Assembly (NCBI GenBank): GCA_907165135.1
Contig: OU015566.1
Location: forward strand, 10,648,157 to 10,712,156
Direction: 5' to 3'
Length of the DNA stretch: 64,000 nt
Source of the DNA: Oikopleura dioica
Lineage: Eukaryota > Chordata > Appendicularia > Copelata > Oikopleuridae
The notes beneath the pieces are model-generated. The model saw nothing but the letters and a program-made list of their open reading frames with translations, had not been told where the DNA came from and ran no database searches. Shown here piece by piece: positions 30,720 to 43,847 of the stretch. Every line of letters starts with the position of its first letter. Position 1 is the stretch's first letter. The translations under genes were made by a program, and so were the position numbers.

Positions 30720-33700
30720 TCTCTGCGTAGCGTTGAATATAAATCGATTTATTTCCTGAAAAAAACAGCTCAGACTTAGCCTATGAATGACTCAACTTCC
30801 GTTTTCAAGTCCCCCTGGTCCCCCTTCACTACTTGAGTCTCTTCGACTCCTAGGCGACTACTAAAGCGGAATTCCCGAGTTCGTGCGTCCAGTACCCCAT
30901 TAACATGCCATGAGAACTCAGCCCAGGAAGCTTGTCCACGCTAGAATTGCTCTTGACTCTATAATTTCGAAATTGAACGTGTGTGCCCTTGCTTTTCGGT
31001 TCAATCATGAACCGCTAAAAAGTTGAAGAGTAAATCTAGGGTAATCCGTGCTTATTTCTAGTAACTGGGTCAGTTCAGTGGAAGTCTTAGATTTCCGCGC
31101 TTTTCTGGGGAGAGTTTTGACTCAAAGAAAAATAGAATTTTCTCAAGAACAGAACCTTGGAGAGAACCTCTCGCCCTTTTCCAAGCTCCTTATTGACAAT
31201 AAGTTATTGTTCAACTTTATATAAGTCTGTGTATCCCATATTATGACAACCTGGCCCTTGACATTTGCGGTAAAGTTGAAAGGCCTCTACATCTCCTATT
31301 TACACTCCGGACATGATTGGAATGCCGCGCCCGCTGACCTTGGCAGACTTTCAACCTCCCCTTTCTTCTTTCAAAGAAAAATCCGAAAAGTAGAAGTTCT
31401 AGCGCGCGCCACTTCCAGCGACCAGCCGCAGGTTGATATCGGCAGCTCGCCAACTGGGAGGGAAGCCAACGCGTTACGGTTACACTCGCAAGGTGTGCTT
31501 TTGACTTTTTGAGAAAGCGGAACCGAGTTATGTCATGATAACGAGATACCGTGCTTGTCTAACTGCCCGCGAACTTCTCTGCCAAAAAAGATGCAAATGA
31601 AATCCATTTTTTCAAATACCTTACAAAACAGCCCCCAAATTTTAAGTCTTTATTTTTAACAGAAAACCTTTGAAACCTTTGAGTGACTTTCAGGTTTTCT
31701 CGCGGTGACAGTTCTGAGGCAATCCGATTAACTCCGAGAGGTGTGAGGTAAAACATTCCCGATTCCTGAGATAACCAGGAATAATATCAGAAACGGATTA
31801 CCAAACAATAAAATAAATCCAATATCGTTCATTAAAATTTAAACCCTCCCTTTTTATCCGGAAAAACTGCCCGTTTCTGCAAATAAACTTACTCCACGGA
31901 CCCTTTCCAATAGAAAACCATGGTTCAGATGAACATAGAAAGACAGGAGAACATATCTTGGGTCTAGAATTTTATGAAGCGAATTTAAAGCCAATTAAAT
32001 CTTCATCAATCCTCCCCAGAACCGATCAAACCAGTCCTTTATAAAAAGAGATTGAAAGCTAAGTGACTTCGATTGATGTAAATTCGCCCAAAAATCGGAT
32101 ATTAATGAATTGAATTTTTCTGCCCCTAAGGAGTCGGTAATGGCAGTGGGCGAAATTGCAAAATTTGGCGGTTCACGCGTGACGAGCTGCAGACCTGGAA
32201 ATCGTCACGCAACATTGAGGAGGAAGAGCGCAAGCGGCGGTCAATTCCACTTTCGAGGGAAACTTGAATTCTAGCGCTTTGTTATGTTAAATGGCGCGCA
32301 ACGCCGATCAACTTGCATAAGAGCGCTTCTTACCGGCTTACCGGGAACTTGGAATTTACCTGCTCCTTACTTTAATCTTTTTGGCTTATTCTCTGAGAAT
32401 ATTGTCAAGACTTGACAAGAGTTCCAGTTAGGCTACTGAGTCGTAAACGGTCTCCAGAAATTACAAGCGTCGTGAAGCAGAATACGTCGTCTAAAAACAC
32501 CTTTCTTCTAACCCTTTATTCCTCCTAAACTTTAACAAGCTTTACGACTCATTATAAAAATAAGCAAAACACGGTAGCCCTATTTGTCTCTTTTTCGACT
32601 GATGTGTTCGTTGGAAATAGTGAAGTGTTCATTTCGTGTGTATATTTAATCGCCATGTTATCCCCAAATCTCTATTATGATGAGCATTATCAATTCGTGC
32701 GTTTTGTGTATTGTACTTGCTATAAACATTTCGGGCCACTGGAAAGCGCGAATTAGTGTGAGCTTTCCCTTTGTTTGGAGCCAAATTAAGCCACGCGTGC
32801 GTTTCAAGGTTAAATCTCGTTTTAACTCAACAATACTACGTATCAGGCAATTAGGGATTAGTAGACAATTCGGGGGAACCCATTGATAAGGAATGACACT
32901 TGAATAATTAAACGACCGGGGTTATTTTTTATGAGAAAATGGGCATACAAACGGCTGGTCATTGTTGATGAGATTGAGTTGACTACCCCGTTTAGGGTTC
33001 AAAAGTGCTGAAAAGAGAGAGACAGTTCATGCATACTGTCTACGATACTTACTCTCAATTATCGAAATTAATTATGATTAGAGTAAATCCAAATACTTAA
33101 ACGAGTTCGACTGATTGTGGTCTCTAAACTTATGTTCTTAAATTAAGACAAATTATTTGTTTCGCACATTTCAAGAATCGACATCTTTAGTGGAATCTAA
33201 CTTGATGTGTTTGTACAGCAGCCTATTCTCAAGAAATAGTAAGTGTGTAGACTCATTCAGGTTAGATCCAATCGGTTTGGTAAGTTTACGAAGACTACCC
33301 CAGTAGGGGTTACAAAAGTCAGACAGTTCATGCGGCATGCAACTATCCGTTCTGGTGATTTGTTATTAAAGGGAGATCATAAAGAAATCATTCTTGCAAG
33401 TTAAAGATGCGATTATGGTTGCTATTACTTCCAACGAATTTCAAGAATTGAAGATTTTAACGATCAGAACGCAGAGATAAATTAAAACTAACAAGAATTC
33501 TGTTCAAAAGATGATTTAGAATTCGTAATAGTTTGTTTTTGGCGGTGGCTTGTTTCTTGGATGGGTTCCTATTTAGGCAACGGAACTGGACCCGCGCTTC
33601 AAAATTGAGTTGAACATTGGGCTCGTAATCCAACCCTCAGAGCCAGTGTGGTGGTGCGGTGCTGGCTACTCCAAGGCTAGTGCGATTACGCTATTCTACT

Positions 33701-34778
33701 CCGCCAAGCGCTACGTCAGCGAAAAGAAGATCTAAATTATTTCAATCGCTATTTTGGATATAAAACCAGTACAAGCTCTTTGACAAATACTATTGTAAGA
33801 AGATAATATCTATTATCAAAATAATTGTTAACAAGTAAATTATAAAAATGTTTCGAAATAGTTTTTTGTCCGTCAAATATTCAATCAATATTCCCGACAC
33901 AAATCTGGCCAGCTTTGGTGAACGATTCACCGTAAATCCAGTACTAAAAGTTATGAACAAGTAATATGAAGTGCAGTTTATAATGTAATTTTTTCAGGTA
34001 TATTTCTGGCATTGAGAGGTATCTTTTTCTGATAAAAAAATATGCCTTCCTTATTATCGTAAGCCAATTTTCATAGAAACAGCTGATTTCAGAAATAACA
34101 ATTTTCTGCGCTTTATGACTGTAAATATATTTTGATATTAACTGTATCTTTGTTAAAATAACAAGACACTTAATCTTACTGTCTTAAACCTGTACAAAAA
34201 TGAGTTAACGGCAAGCATTACTGTCAAGGTTATTTCTAGCGCTCGGGTGTAGTAGCTAGCGATTACGCTATCGTTCACCTTGCCTGATTCTGGGTGGTGG
34301 TGGTGCTGACTGAAACGCGGGGGCGAGAGCGCGCTAGCTAGTAAAGCGCGGGGTCTAAGTAAGTGCCGATGACTTAGAACAGATTTGAGGAGCTGGAACT
34401 CGGAGAAGCGCGCACGCGAGCGCCGACGCCACAGCACCACCACGACCGCGGACCTGGCAATGCTCAATTCATAGCGGGTCAGTTATCAAATCAGAAACGC
34501 AACGTGAACACACACAACCAAAAGCAATTTCTAAAAACTACTCTTTTTATACAACCCAAAAATCGAGATTAACGAAAAACCCTGAAAACAGATATTAACC
34601 AAAAGAAAAAACGGACGACGAAATTTCCAACGGACAAATTTCTACAATCATCAAGCAGAAAACCTCTTTGATTAAACCAATCGGTAGCAATCTCAAATAA
34701 TTTCTTTTAATTCAACTTGCTTGAATTAAAAGCCCAGGAGCAATAATCTAACGAGAACCTTTAGAAGAAAAAATAATC
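30720..34778. other. Gene-free 4-kb interval upstream of the bZIP gene; diverged duplicated segment
   Basis: No supported gene. Two related segments, about 32980-33200 and 33290-33500, share the order GACTACCCC, ACAGTTCATGC and TTTCAAGAAT, an old tandem duplication of about 310 bp. GC-rich patches (31310-31480, 33570-33720, 34240-34450) alternate with AT-rich DNA. The 3' part is presumably promoter and leader of the bZIP gene at 34779. Confidence 0.4.
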
Positions 34779-35603
34779 ATGACCGAACATATCGAAGAAA
34801 TCGCCACTAACCACTCAGACTCCGGCTGCGGCGGATCCTCTGGAGGCGAATCTCCACAACGAGAGAAACTCACCTTTGATGTTCGACTAAAGGCTGAGCC
34901 TGAAGAGCATATGCAGGTTTCAATGCCACAACAAGACAACAGCTCGGAACACAGCGGTGACTCTCGGCGAAAGCGAAACTTCGTCGACGACAAGGATAAG
35001 GACGAGTCTTACTGGGTCAAGAGAAAGAAGAACAATGAGGCCGCTAGACGATCCCGAGAAAAACGACGAATGAATGATCTTCTCCTCGAGCAACGAGTCG
35101 TTTCTTTGACTGAAGAAAACAAACAGCTCAAGGGACAGCTCTTGGCGCTCAAACTTCGATATGGTGAACTTGAAGAGTTCAAGCCCAAGTCCGCCTATGA
35201 AAAGCCCGGACAGCTCTTCACTAATCGCAATGGAGATACTTCCGCTACCGTCCTCGTCAATTCTCCTGAACATCTCGCTCAGCATCTTCAGGCCCGCGCC
35301 GCTGCCGCTCATCATCATCACATGGCCATGAACCATCAGGCTCCTTCCTCGCCACCCAAGAAAAGTGGAGGCTTTTCCATCGATAACCTGCTCGGCAAGA
35401 GCTCCTCTGACGAAGAAATGGAGACCAACCGACCTCCATCGACCGATTCGGGCAATAACTCCGACGATGTCGCTCCTGCCTATCCCGCTGGCTACAGTCA
35501 CAGTCTGTACAACCCGATGATGTACGCGCACTTGGCGAAATCCTCTCCTTACCTTCTTAACCCTGCCCTTATGGCACAGCAAAAACTTTACGGTATGAAT
35601 TGA
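34779..35603 (+). CDS. nfil3-like: NFIL3/E4BP4-type bZIP transcription factor
   Basis: One exon of 274 codons from ATG 34779. The basic region [20 protein letters not shown] (residues about 82-101) and the following zipper ([20 protein letters not shown]) closely match the NFIL3 group of PAR-related bZIP factors, including the NNEAA..SREKRR DNA-contact signature. Such factors repress or activate genes with TTAYGTAA-type sites, and act in circadian, immune and developmental control. N-terminal acidic/Ser and C-terminal His/Ser/Pro-rich tails look disordered. There are no introns, as in vertebrate NFIL3, whose coding region is one exon. Large intergenic regions on both sides could hold enhancers. 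A 258-codon frame on the opposite strand is a shadow. Confidence 0.95.
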   Translation: MTEHIEEIATNHSDSGCGGSSGGESPQREKLTFDVRLKAEPEEHMQVSMPQQDNSSEHSGDSRRKRNFVDDKDKDESYWVKRKKNNEAARRSREKRRMNDLLLEQRVVSLTEENKQLKGQLLALKLRYGELEEFKPKSAYEKPGQLFTNRNGDTSATVLVNSPEHLAQHLQARAAAAHHHHMAMNHQAPSSPPKKSGGFSIDNLLGKSSSDEEMETNRPPSTDSGNNSDDVAPAYPAGYSHSLYNPMMYAHLAKSSPYLLNPALMAQQKLYGMN

Positions 35604-37871
35604 GACACCCATGGGGATCGATGTTTTTATACCTCCAGTAATAACATAACCAAGCACAATGTATAATGTACAGTTCTGAAAAAAAGATTGGCGCATCGCT
35701 CACACGCCTAAATTTTGCACATATTACCCCACTGCCGAATAGCGAAAATCGTGTTCCATGTAAATAGAACATATTTAAACATTTTTAACCCATTGCCGAC
35801 AACGTTGAACCTCGCACGTTGAGCGCGCGCTGGATTTTTCAAGGTTAAAGAGGTTAAAAACAACTTTATGGGGTAACGTGGCTAGTGTAAGGAACTGGAT
35901 AAACATTTGGAGCGATTATAAGACATAATTCGGCCCCCATGGGAACTCGATTTATTTTCTATATGCGATGTCCACTGTCTAACTTTTACCTACCTATCAC
36001 TTCTTTAACCTACGACGCATTCATAGGTTAACCCTGATGTGCCTTAACCATAAAGTGTAACCATTCTATTGGCTGTGCTAGGTCGCGTAACACTGTCCTA
36101 ATTCTAGGTTTTTCAAGTGCGCCAGTAATACCGCGCGGTCAGCGTTCTTGGTCTAGTGAAAAAATTCGCCGTCTAAGATGCTAACCGCGCGCTAACAGAT
36201 CGAAAGGAGTTAGAAATTAACCCCCGCGCTCGGTGTGGTGATATACGCGCCGCGCCGCGGGTGTGGTACCACCTCCTCCTCCGAACGCTTGGTTGAACGG
36301 TTCGAAGGAATCGGGCTAGTAATGACCGAACGGTTGGACAAGGAGCCACTACCACACTGCTCTTCTTCTCACTTCGATCAATAAAGAGCTAACCACCAAA
36401 GCTTAGACACATAAAGCAAATTGGTGCTCTGGCTCGTCGGCCGACCGAAAAATCCTATCCTTCTGGTAGATGAGACCACATTTGGGACCATTTGAACCGG
36501 GGCAGAATCATGTTCGTGAACGACTAAGCCGCCTAAAAACTTTAACTTTCAAAAATCATTTTTACATTTCATCACTTCTCATTTTCTGTTTTAAATTATG
36601 TTATCTATTTACATTTTCGATCACATATTCTGCTGCAACTTTACTTTTGTTCATTTCTTTCCTCGTTATTCTATTTAAATCTGTGAAACAAAAAAAAAAC
36701 TTGGCAAAAAACTAAATAAAAAGCCCAAAATCATCAAAAAATCAAGTGTTCTTTCTTAGCACCTGAAATCAAGGAAGAGTAAAGCCATATAATATTTCAA
36801 TTATAACTAAATCGCAAGTAGCAGGTTCTTGTTGCTAGTCGCTAGAATAATTCATGAAGCAGAGCAAGAAACGAGCGGTGGTACAAGATTGTAGACTTGC
36901 TGACATTTGGGTAATTGAGATTGGGCTTGGTTGTGTTTAAAAACAAGCAAGGCGAAAGCTTTGAGACAATAAAAATGGAGCAATTCGATTGAAGTAAGCG
37001 AAGGTAAAAATAGAAGTTACGAGTTACTCCGCAAATTTAATTATAAATTTGAGTAACGATCAAACATTTAACATTGTGGCCGCTAATTGTCAATTAGTTA
37101 TTGAAATGAGGAGTGAACCCAACCGACCAGCCAGGGAAAGCACTCTTTGGGAGAGATGTTTCAGTGGGTATTCACCGTGTGTACAACAAACATGAGCTCG
37201 ATCAGGCGGCTGCGGGTTAAAATTGGCACCACGGGCATCTGATGGAACATGCTCGTAGGATTTTCTTTCACACGTTTCGAAATTCAATTAGATTAATCAC
37301 CAAATTATTGAGAAGGTCTGCCTTGGATGAGGACCGCATAAGAAAACTTCATCGAAATTTGGGATCTTCGATGCTTGGCAATTTACTCTGTTGAGAGTTA
37401 GGCGTTTCGATAGTACTTTCGCGCTAACTTGTATTTTGAACTCTTCCGAATTCCGGTCCACTTTCCAGAGAATTCGTCCAGCTTTGAAAAGTGACACCGT
37501 AGATAAGGAGTTCTTTTCACTTTAGGCCGAATACTTCGAAAGGCTTAGCTGAAAGCCTTTAGCTTCAGAAAACGTGGAACATTGATATACTGTCGTATTA
37601 GATGTCTATCTACAAGCCGTCGTGCTTATTAGGGAAAAACCCGAACTTCAGGTCTATCTGCAGAGGGCAGCAGAAGGGATGAAAAGGTCGAAGAAATACA
37701 TGCCGCGAATTGACCGCGTGGGAGAATCAAGGATCATTCTTTCACGTGAATCAAACCTTCAAGCTCTAGCTTTTTCCTAAGTGATCTTTATTCTGGCAAA
37801 ATACCAAAATCGAAATATTTCTCCGTATTTTCAAGGATCTTTATTTTATCAAAATATGAGAATCAGTAGAA
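35604..37871. other. Intergenic, no gene seen
   Basis: Contains the 3' UTR of the bZIP gene and GC-rich patches near 36190-36310. Only short frames occur. AATAAA for the aquaglyceroporin gene (minus strand) is near 37840. Confidence 0.4.
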
Positions 37872-39186
37872 TTAGAAATCATCGCCAACAGAATTTATTG
37901 ATACCTAAAAGAACGCAGTCAAAATACTTGTTCAAGCAAGAAAACTTACTCTTTTCTTCTCTGGAAGGTCATCTAAGCTTTCTTCTTCTTGGAGATCCGG
38001 TAAATGGGCGCTGATCAAGACCAAGTATAGAAATCCCCCCAAAAAGGATCCTATGATCGGAGCAACAATCGGTATCCAGAAAAAGTATTCAGCTGCAGTG
38101 AAAACATAGTCCCCATAAAGCATCGCAGAGAAAAGTCGAGGGCCGAGATCTCGGGCAGGGTTGATGGCGTATCCACAGTTTGAGCCAAAGCAGAGACCGA
38201 TGGCCATAACAACCATGCCGACCAAAAGAGGTCTGAACTAATTTTAGACTCCCAAAGTTCTCAAATGGGGTAGTTCAAACTATTTAAATTTTTACGAAGG
38301 ATCTTTACGATGATATACAGTCAGTTCGGACACGACTCTGACGTTATCACTTCGCAAATATTATCTTTAAACCAGAATGTACTTGATTAGCTCTACATTT
38401 GAGAAAGATAGAACGGTAAATAGCTATTGGAACTTACACAAAGCCAGAATGCGGCTTGGAATTTCGACCGTCGGTGATGGATGAGACGATAAACACAAGA
38501 AACATTGTTCCGAAAAGTTGGTCAGCAAATAGCGTTCCTGTAGTGGGTTCTTCCACTACTAGTATGGGTTGTGACGGGTCTGGTTTGACTTGATACGTTG
38601 TCGGATAGGTACAATAAACTCCAGCTACTGCAGAAACTCCTGGAAAAATAATTTGAACGAAGAATACTCGAAACTTTCGAGTCCAAAGGACTTTATACCT
38701 TGTTCTTGCTCAACAAGATTCAAGTACTGTCCGTAAACGAAATATACGGGAATTCCACTTAAAAAGCCGCCCAAGAACTGGCCGCAAATATACACAAGTG
38801 CAGTTCCAACGCTCATGCGCCCGAGAATAACTTCTGTGATCGTCACCGCTGGATTAATATGCCCTCCTATTTATAAAAATTAACCACCAATTATGGGCAA
38901 TAATTATTGTACCGGAGGCAGCAGCGGAAACATAAACACCAAAAGCGCATGCGAAGCCGTAAGCAAAGTTGATGTCGATAAAATATGCACCATTCATGAT
39001 ATTTTGAGCCACTGATGAGTTGCCTAGTGCGCAAAGGACGAAGACTCCCATGCACTCGCCAAGAAACGCGGCTAACAAAGGCTTCTGTTGATCGAATTTT
39101 TAAATTATTAATTAAAAAATAACAGCTCAGATGTTTACTCTCTGAACTCGTTCCTTTTTGATGCAGTTTCTTATCGCTCTCTCCAT
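37872..39186 (-). CDS. Aquaglyceroporin (MIP family channel)
   Basis: Six exons (39186-39139, 39084-38913, 38866-38699, 38639-38438, 38232-37950, 37904-37872), all GT-AG and phase-consistent, give 301 aa, a normal length. Both pore motifs are present: GHINPAVT after the second helix and YAINPARDLGPRLF in the second half. The Asp after the second NPA box (NPARD) is diagnostic of glycerol-conducting channels and not pure water channels. The start MERAIRN is preceded by open sequence to 39333, so an extra 5' exon is possible. The last exon is only 33 nt (VSINSVGDDF) and is missed if the intron at 37949-37905 is ignored. It transports glycerol, water and small solutes across the plasma membrane. 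Confidence 0.95.
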
Positions 39187-39339
39187 AATAAAGTGTTTCT
39201 CTTTATATTTTCGACGGAAAATTTCAGCCTTGGAATCTTTTTGGATCTGTGAAAGTAACAGATAGGGCCAGAAACTCAGTGGGTAGAATAAATACGCTCG
39301 AGCGTCAAACTTCTTCTTGCTGATCCTAGACAAACACTA

Positions 39340-40443
39340 AAATCGGTACTCGTTCTTTGCCCAGTTTTTGAAGAAATTTTTGGGATTTCCGTGTGTAAAT
39401 TTTGACGTATCCGAACTCGAAGTCGGATAGAACTAGTTTCCGATGGAAGTTTTTAATAAAGAATAGTTTCAAGGGTGACGATAGAATGGGCCCTAATTTA
39501 TCTTTAAATGTCTACCGGAAATAACGCAGCGAAGTTTTTATACCTCTGTTTTTACGTTGATTGAATTCTTCTGACCCATTTTCGAACTTATAAAAGTTCC
39601 GTGTTTACTAGAGCTTCCTCCGCCAGATTGTCAGTCCTTGTTGAGTTTTCAAACATCGTCGATTCCAGATGAATAAAAGTCTTCCTTCTTGCTGAGATTT
39701 CAATTACGGAAAAATTTCATCAGTAATTTTCTAACACTAGTTGATTTGTCGCATTTTACAATTGATTTGTTAGCTGGCATTTCGGAAAGACCCGCAAGTA
39801 TTTCTTGGGCATTTACTGAAAACTAACCGTAACAAACCTTCCGCGGGGGTTCAATGGAACATCAATGAGTCAATGATTCAGGCGAAGAAGAAGTTAGAAT
39901 TTTCGACCTCTTAATTCGACTCCCAGGTAGTAGAACTAAGTAGGACTCTCAAGAAACGCACGATGTATTTGGGGCATTTGAGCATTCACGTTCAACCAAA
40001 CACTGTCGACTTTAAAGTGAACGAGCGGAAATGTCTTCGAGGACCCCATCAAGAACTTGTATTCTCAAGACTATTTTAGAACACTTCAGTTTTTAAATTT
40101 ATTTACTATTGGCTGAAATCTAATAATCTATCGTTTCGATGTCGTTACTCTAGCAGCATATTTTCTTCACTGGAGATCAGAAAGTTTCAACACTCAATAG
40201 AATTTAAAAAAGAATCATTTTATAAACTGACTTTCATATCATATGCGAAGCTGCTGCAGTCTTTATACCCTCTTTGTTCACGCTCTAGTTCTTCAAATTT
40301 CTAGAGCAAGACACTGCAGAAAATCCGGCCTAGTTTTTAACCTGCTTAGGGTAATCTCTTTCTCTTGAAAGTTCATCCCTCAGACGCAGCGTATTCTGTC
40401 TCATCTTCAGCTCATTTTGATTTTTGAAAGTACTAGACTCGGG
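39340..40443. other. Intergenic, no gene seen
   Basis: Upstream DNA of the aquaglyceroporin gene. No supported frames or repeats. Confidence 0.4.
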
Positions 40444-40692
40444 ATGGATCGGAATTCTGGGCGACCTGGGAAAGCTCCAGTCGCCCGCGTAAATTCGACC
40501 TCCTCAAGATTACGTGACAGCGCCCGCCACCGTGGAATTCGTAATAAAGATATTATTGAAGAATTCTCCGCCTCCACCGAATCAGCAGCCTACGAGTTTG
40601 CGCCGCAGCGGGGGCTTATCACTGATCAAGTTATGGAAATCGTGGAGTTAGATTTCCTTCGAATAACTTATTCGGGGCGACTGTCGACTTGA
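40444..40692 (+). CDS. 82-aa hypothetical protein
   Basis: From ATG 40444 an 82-codon frame encodes a basic N-terminus (RNSGRPGKAPVARVNSTSSR) and an acidic, mixed C-terminal half (DIIEEFSASTESAAYEF). Composition looks protein-like, and local GC is higher than in the flanks. No domain and no clear intron. It could also be one exon of a larger gene. Confidence 0.35.
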   Translation: MDRNSGRPGKAPVARVNSTSSRLRDSARHRGIRNKDIIEEFSASTESAAYEFAPQRGLITDQVMEIVELDFLRITYSGRLST

Positions 40693-41449
40693 AGCTGGAT
40701 TATGCACGTTTAAAAAAGAAGAAGACGGTAGCGACGCTAGAATCCATCGGGCCGACCTTTTGAGCCTATCTACGTATCGATAAGAGCTAGAGCTTCCCCA
40801 AAGAGCTAAATGAAGCTTCTGAAGCTTGCTTAGAGCCAGATAATCCATAAAAACTCTCCATTAAGAATTTAAGATAAGTTCTATCTTCACTTCCGGGAAA
40901 TATAAACGACTGGGAAACGTAAAAAAAAGATAAGAAGAGGTAGACCTTCGAAAGAATTTTCAAAATAACGTGATAAAGTGGAGCACGGTATCTGATGAAT
41001 TCAGAGTTTCGAGCGGATTTTCACAACGGTTAAAAGCAAAACGCTAGCATTTCTTTTCCCGAGTCAAGATAGGGTATCTTATTTTCCACGTCGGTCAAAA
41101 TAATTCAAAGCAAGAATAATTAGTTGATTTTTTTTCTTTAGAATAATGCTCTAAAAAAAGATGTTCTCTAAGATAATAACCCAGCTCAAAGTAGTAACGA
41201 AAAAGGCGTCTTTTAGTTCCCTAGCAACGCGCTTGAGACCCTGTTTGATTTTTACTCATTTAGAGATTGTTCCTTACCTTTATTTCCCCGCAGCTCTAGA
41301 ACTCTGAGGGACAAACACAAGCCCCAGGGCGAAACAAAAAATTGCAACCCGAGAAAGTTGGAAAAAGTAGAGATCGTTTCTAGAACGCGTCCCTAGAAGT
41401 TGATTTTTGAAAAAACAATCGTCAGTCGTCTGAAAGAGCCCCCTTCGAC

Positions 41450-43661
41450 ATGAGCCAGCGACAAGTTTTGCTCGGTAAGTACAATTTTTACAGAAATTCT
41501 GGATGATAACTATTTACTCTCTAATGAAAATAGATTAAAATGCAAAATATCATTAAATTTTCTTCAGTTTTCGAGCAGTATCAGAAAGCGCGGACCGAGT
41601 TTGTCCAAACTGTGGCCGAATTATCAACTCGACCACAGAATATTGAGACGCTCCAGGCCACTGGTGTTATGCAGCTTCTGCGACCACTTCTTCTCGACGT
41701 TGTTCCCGTAAGTTTTTATAGCAACCTAACCCAATCTTAGCGTTCATTCAGACCGTCCAGCAGACAGCTGCTCTCGCCCTTGGCCGACTCGCCAACTACA
41801 ACGATGACTTGGCCGAGGCCGTCGTCAAATCGGACATTCTCCCGCAGCTCGTGTACTCGCTCGCCGAGCAGAACCGCTTCTACAAGAAGGCCGCCGCGTT
41901 TGTTCTCCGCGCTGTTGCCAAACACTCCCCCCAGCTTGCCCAGACTGTAAGTTTTCTTCTCCAAAAGAATGATAGCATCGATTGCTTTTAGGTTGTTGAC
42001 TGCGGTGCACTTGATGCCCTGGTCATTTGCCTCGAAGAATTCGATCCCGGTGTGAAAGAAGCCGCCGCCTGGGCCCTTGGATACATCGCCCGCCACAACG
42101 ATGAGCTTGCTCAGGTATAAAATTTTTTATGTCGTGTCTTACATTTTCATAGGCTGTTGTTGATGCTGGAGCAGTGCCCCTCCTCGTCCTCTGCATCCAA
42201 GAGCCAGAATTGAGCTTGAAGCGCATCGCCGCATCTGCTCTCTCCGACATCTGCAAACACTCCCCCGAGCTCGCTCAGACCGTTGTGGATGCTGGTGCTA
42301 TTGCTCATCTTGCTCAGGTAATCCTAATCCCGCATTTGCTCAGAAACACACCCGCCTAGGCGCATTAGCCAGAAATTGAAAGTTTATATTGACTTGATCC
42401 GATGCTATAGAAAGGAGCTTTCTGCGTTCAAAAAACTCCACTTGTGAAAATCTTCTAAATTCACGCTGTAATTGTATCTCTTTTAGATGATCCTCAACCC
42501 AGACTCGAAGCTCAAGCGACAGGTTCTCTCCGCTTTCGCGCAGATTTCCAAGCACTCTGTTGAGCTCGCCGAGCTCGTCGTCGAGGCGGAGATCTTCCCC
42601 GCTGTCCTCACTTGCTTGAAGGTAAATTTAGACTCTTGTGCGGATTTAAATTTTGAATTAGGATAGCCACGAAGTTGTGATCAAAAACACCGCCACTTTG
42701 ATCCGAGAGATCGCCAAGCACACTCCCGAGCTCTGCCAGCTCATCATGAACGCTGGTGGTGTTGCCGCTGTCGTTGACTACATTGGCGACACTAAAGGAA
42801 ACGTCCGACTTCCAGGTGAAGCTTGAAACACCTGAAAACCGGACGATTGAATTTTTAGGAATTATGATGCTTGGATACGTCGCCGCTCACTCCGAAACCC
42901 TCGCTATGGCAGTCATCGTCTCCAAGGGTGTTAACCAGTTGGCCATCATCCTTTCCGATGAGCAAGAAGACCACATCAAGGCCGCCACCGTCTGGGCCTT
43001 GGGACAGATTGGCCGACACACGCCCGAGCACGCTAAGGCCATTGCTGTGTCCAACGTATTACCAAAGTAATTTGGAAAATAATCTTACAATGCTAACGCT
43101 ATCTTAGATTGCTTCAATCGTACATTTCCCCGGATAGCAGTGAAGATTTGCAAACAAAGAGCAAAAAGGCATTGAAAAATATTCTACAAAAATGTGTGTA
43201 CTTGCCCGCCCTCGAACCTCTCCTCCAGGAAGCTCCTCCAAATATACTCAAGCACGTTGTTGCCCAGTATAGCAAGGTAAGTTCAACCATTTCAACTTGA
43301 GTGCTCATCGATTTAGGTTCTCCCCAACGATCCATCAGCCCGAAGAATGTTCGTTACTTCTGGTGGCTTGAAAAAGATTCAAGAGATTCGAGCTGAGCCA
43401 GGCAGCGCCCTCCAGGAGCATATTCAAGAAATCAACAAGGTGAGTCAAGAACAAGGTCAAATTAAATCGGCTAGAGCGATGTGGAGATATTCAAAGTGAT
43501 TAAATCAACAAAGAAAACCTCCAAAATCTTATCAAGATAATAATAATTATTTTTAGTGCTTCCCCGAAGAAATCGTGCGTTACTACTCGCCCGGATACTC
43601 GGAAGCCCTCCTCCAACGCGTCGAAGGCTTCAAACCATCAACGGAGATGCAGACAAGCTAA
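41450..43661 (+). CDS. spag6: SPAG6/PF16 armadillo-repeat protein of the axonemal central pair
   Basis: Eleven exons with short GT-AG introns: 41450-41474, 41568-41707, 41752-41946, 41992-42114, 42153-42317, 42487-42621, 42662-42815, 42859-43066, 43108-43276, 43317-43439, 43557-43661. The N-terminus MSQRQVLLVFEQYQKAR and segments such as LVYSLAEQNRFYKKAAAFVL, LVLCIQEPELSLKRIAASAL and EEIVRYYSPGYSEALLQRV are nearly identical to vertebrate SPAG6, covering all eight armadillo repeats and about 510 aa. The protein stabilises the C1 microtubule of motile cilia and sperm flagella. No break is visible. The exon-size pattern (short first exon, one repeat per exon) gives a very secure model. Confidence 0.98.
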
Positions 43662-43847
43662 CTCACATGCGCATTTATATGACTCATTGCTCTATTTCTA
43701 TAAAAATATAAATATTTTCCTAACATAATGAAAAAAATCAAATCTGGCCCAAAGCAAGTCCGAGAGTCACTGGTTGACAAATAGTGACTTGCTTTGTCCA
43801 TTCGTGTTCTTTGTTGTTGTTTATGATTATTGAGTTATCATTAGAGA

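Noticed and set aside
31243-31512. 89-codon plus and 70-codon minus frames
   Set aside because: Mutual shadows in a GC-rich patch without splice or domain support.
34920-35696. 258-codon frame opposite the bZIP gene
   Set aside because: It is antisense to a conserved bZIP coding exon and has no domain; a shadow.
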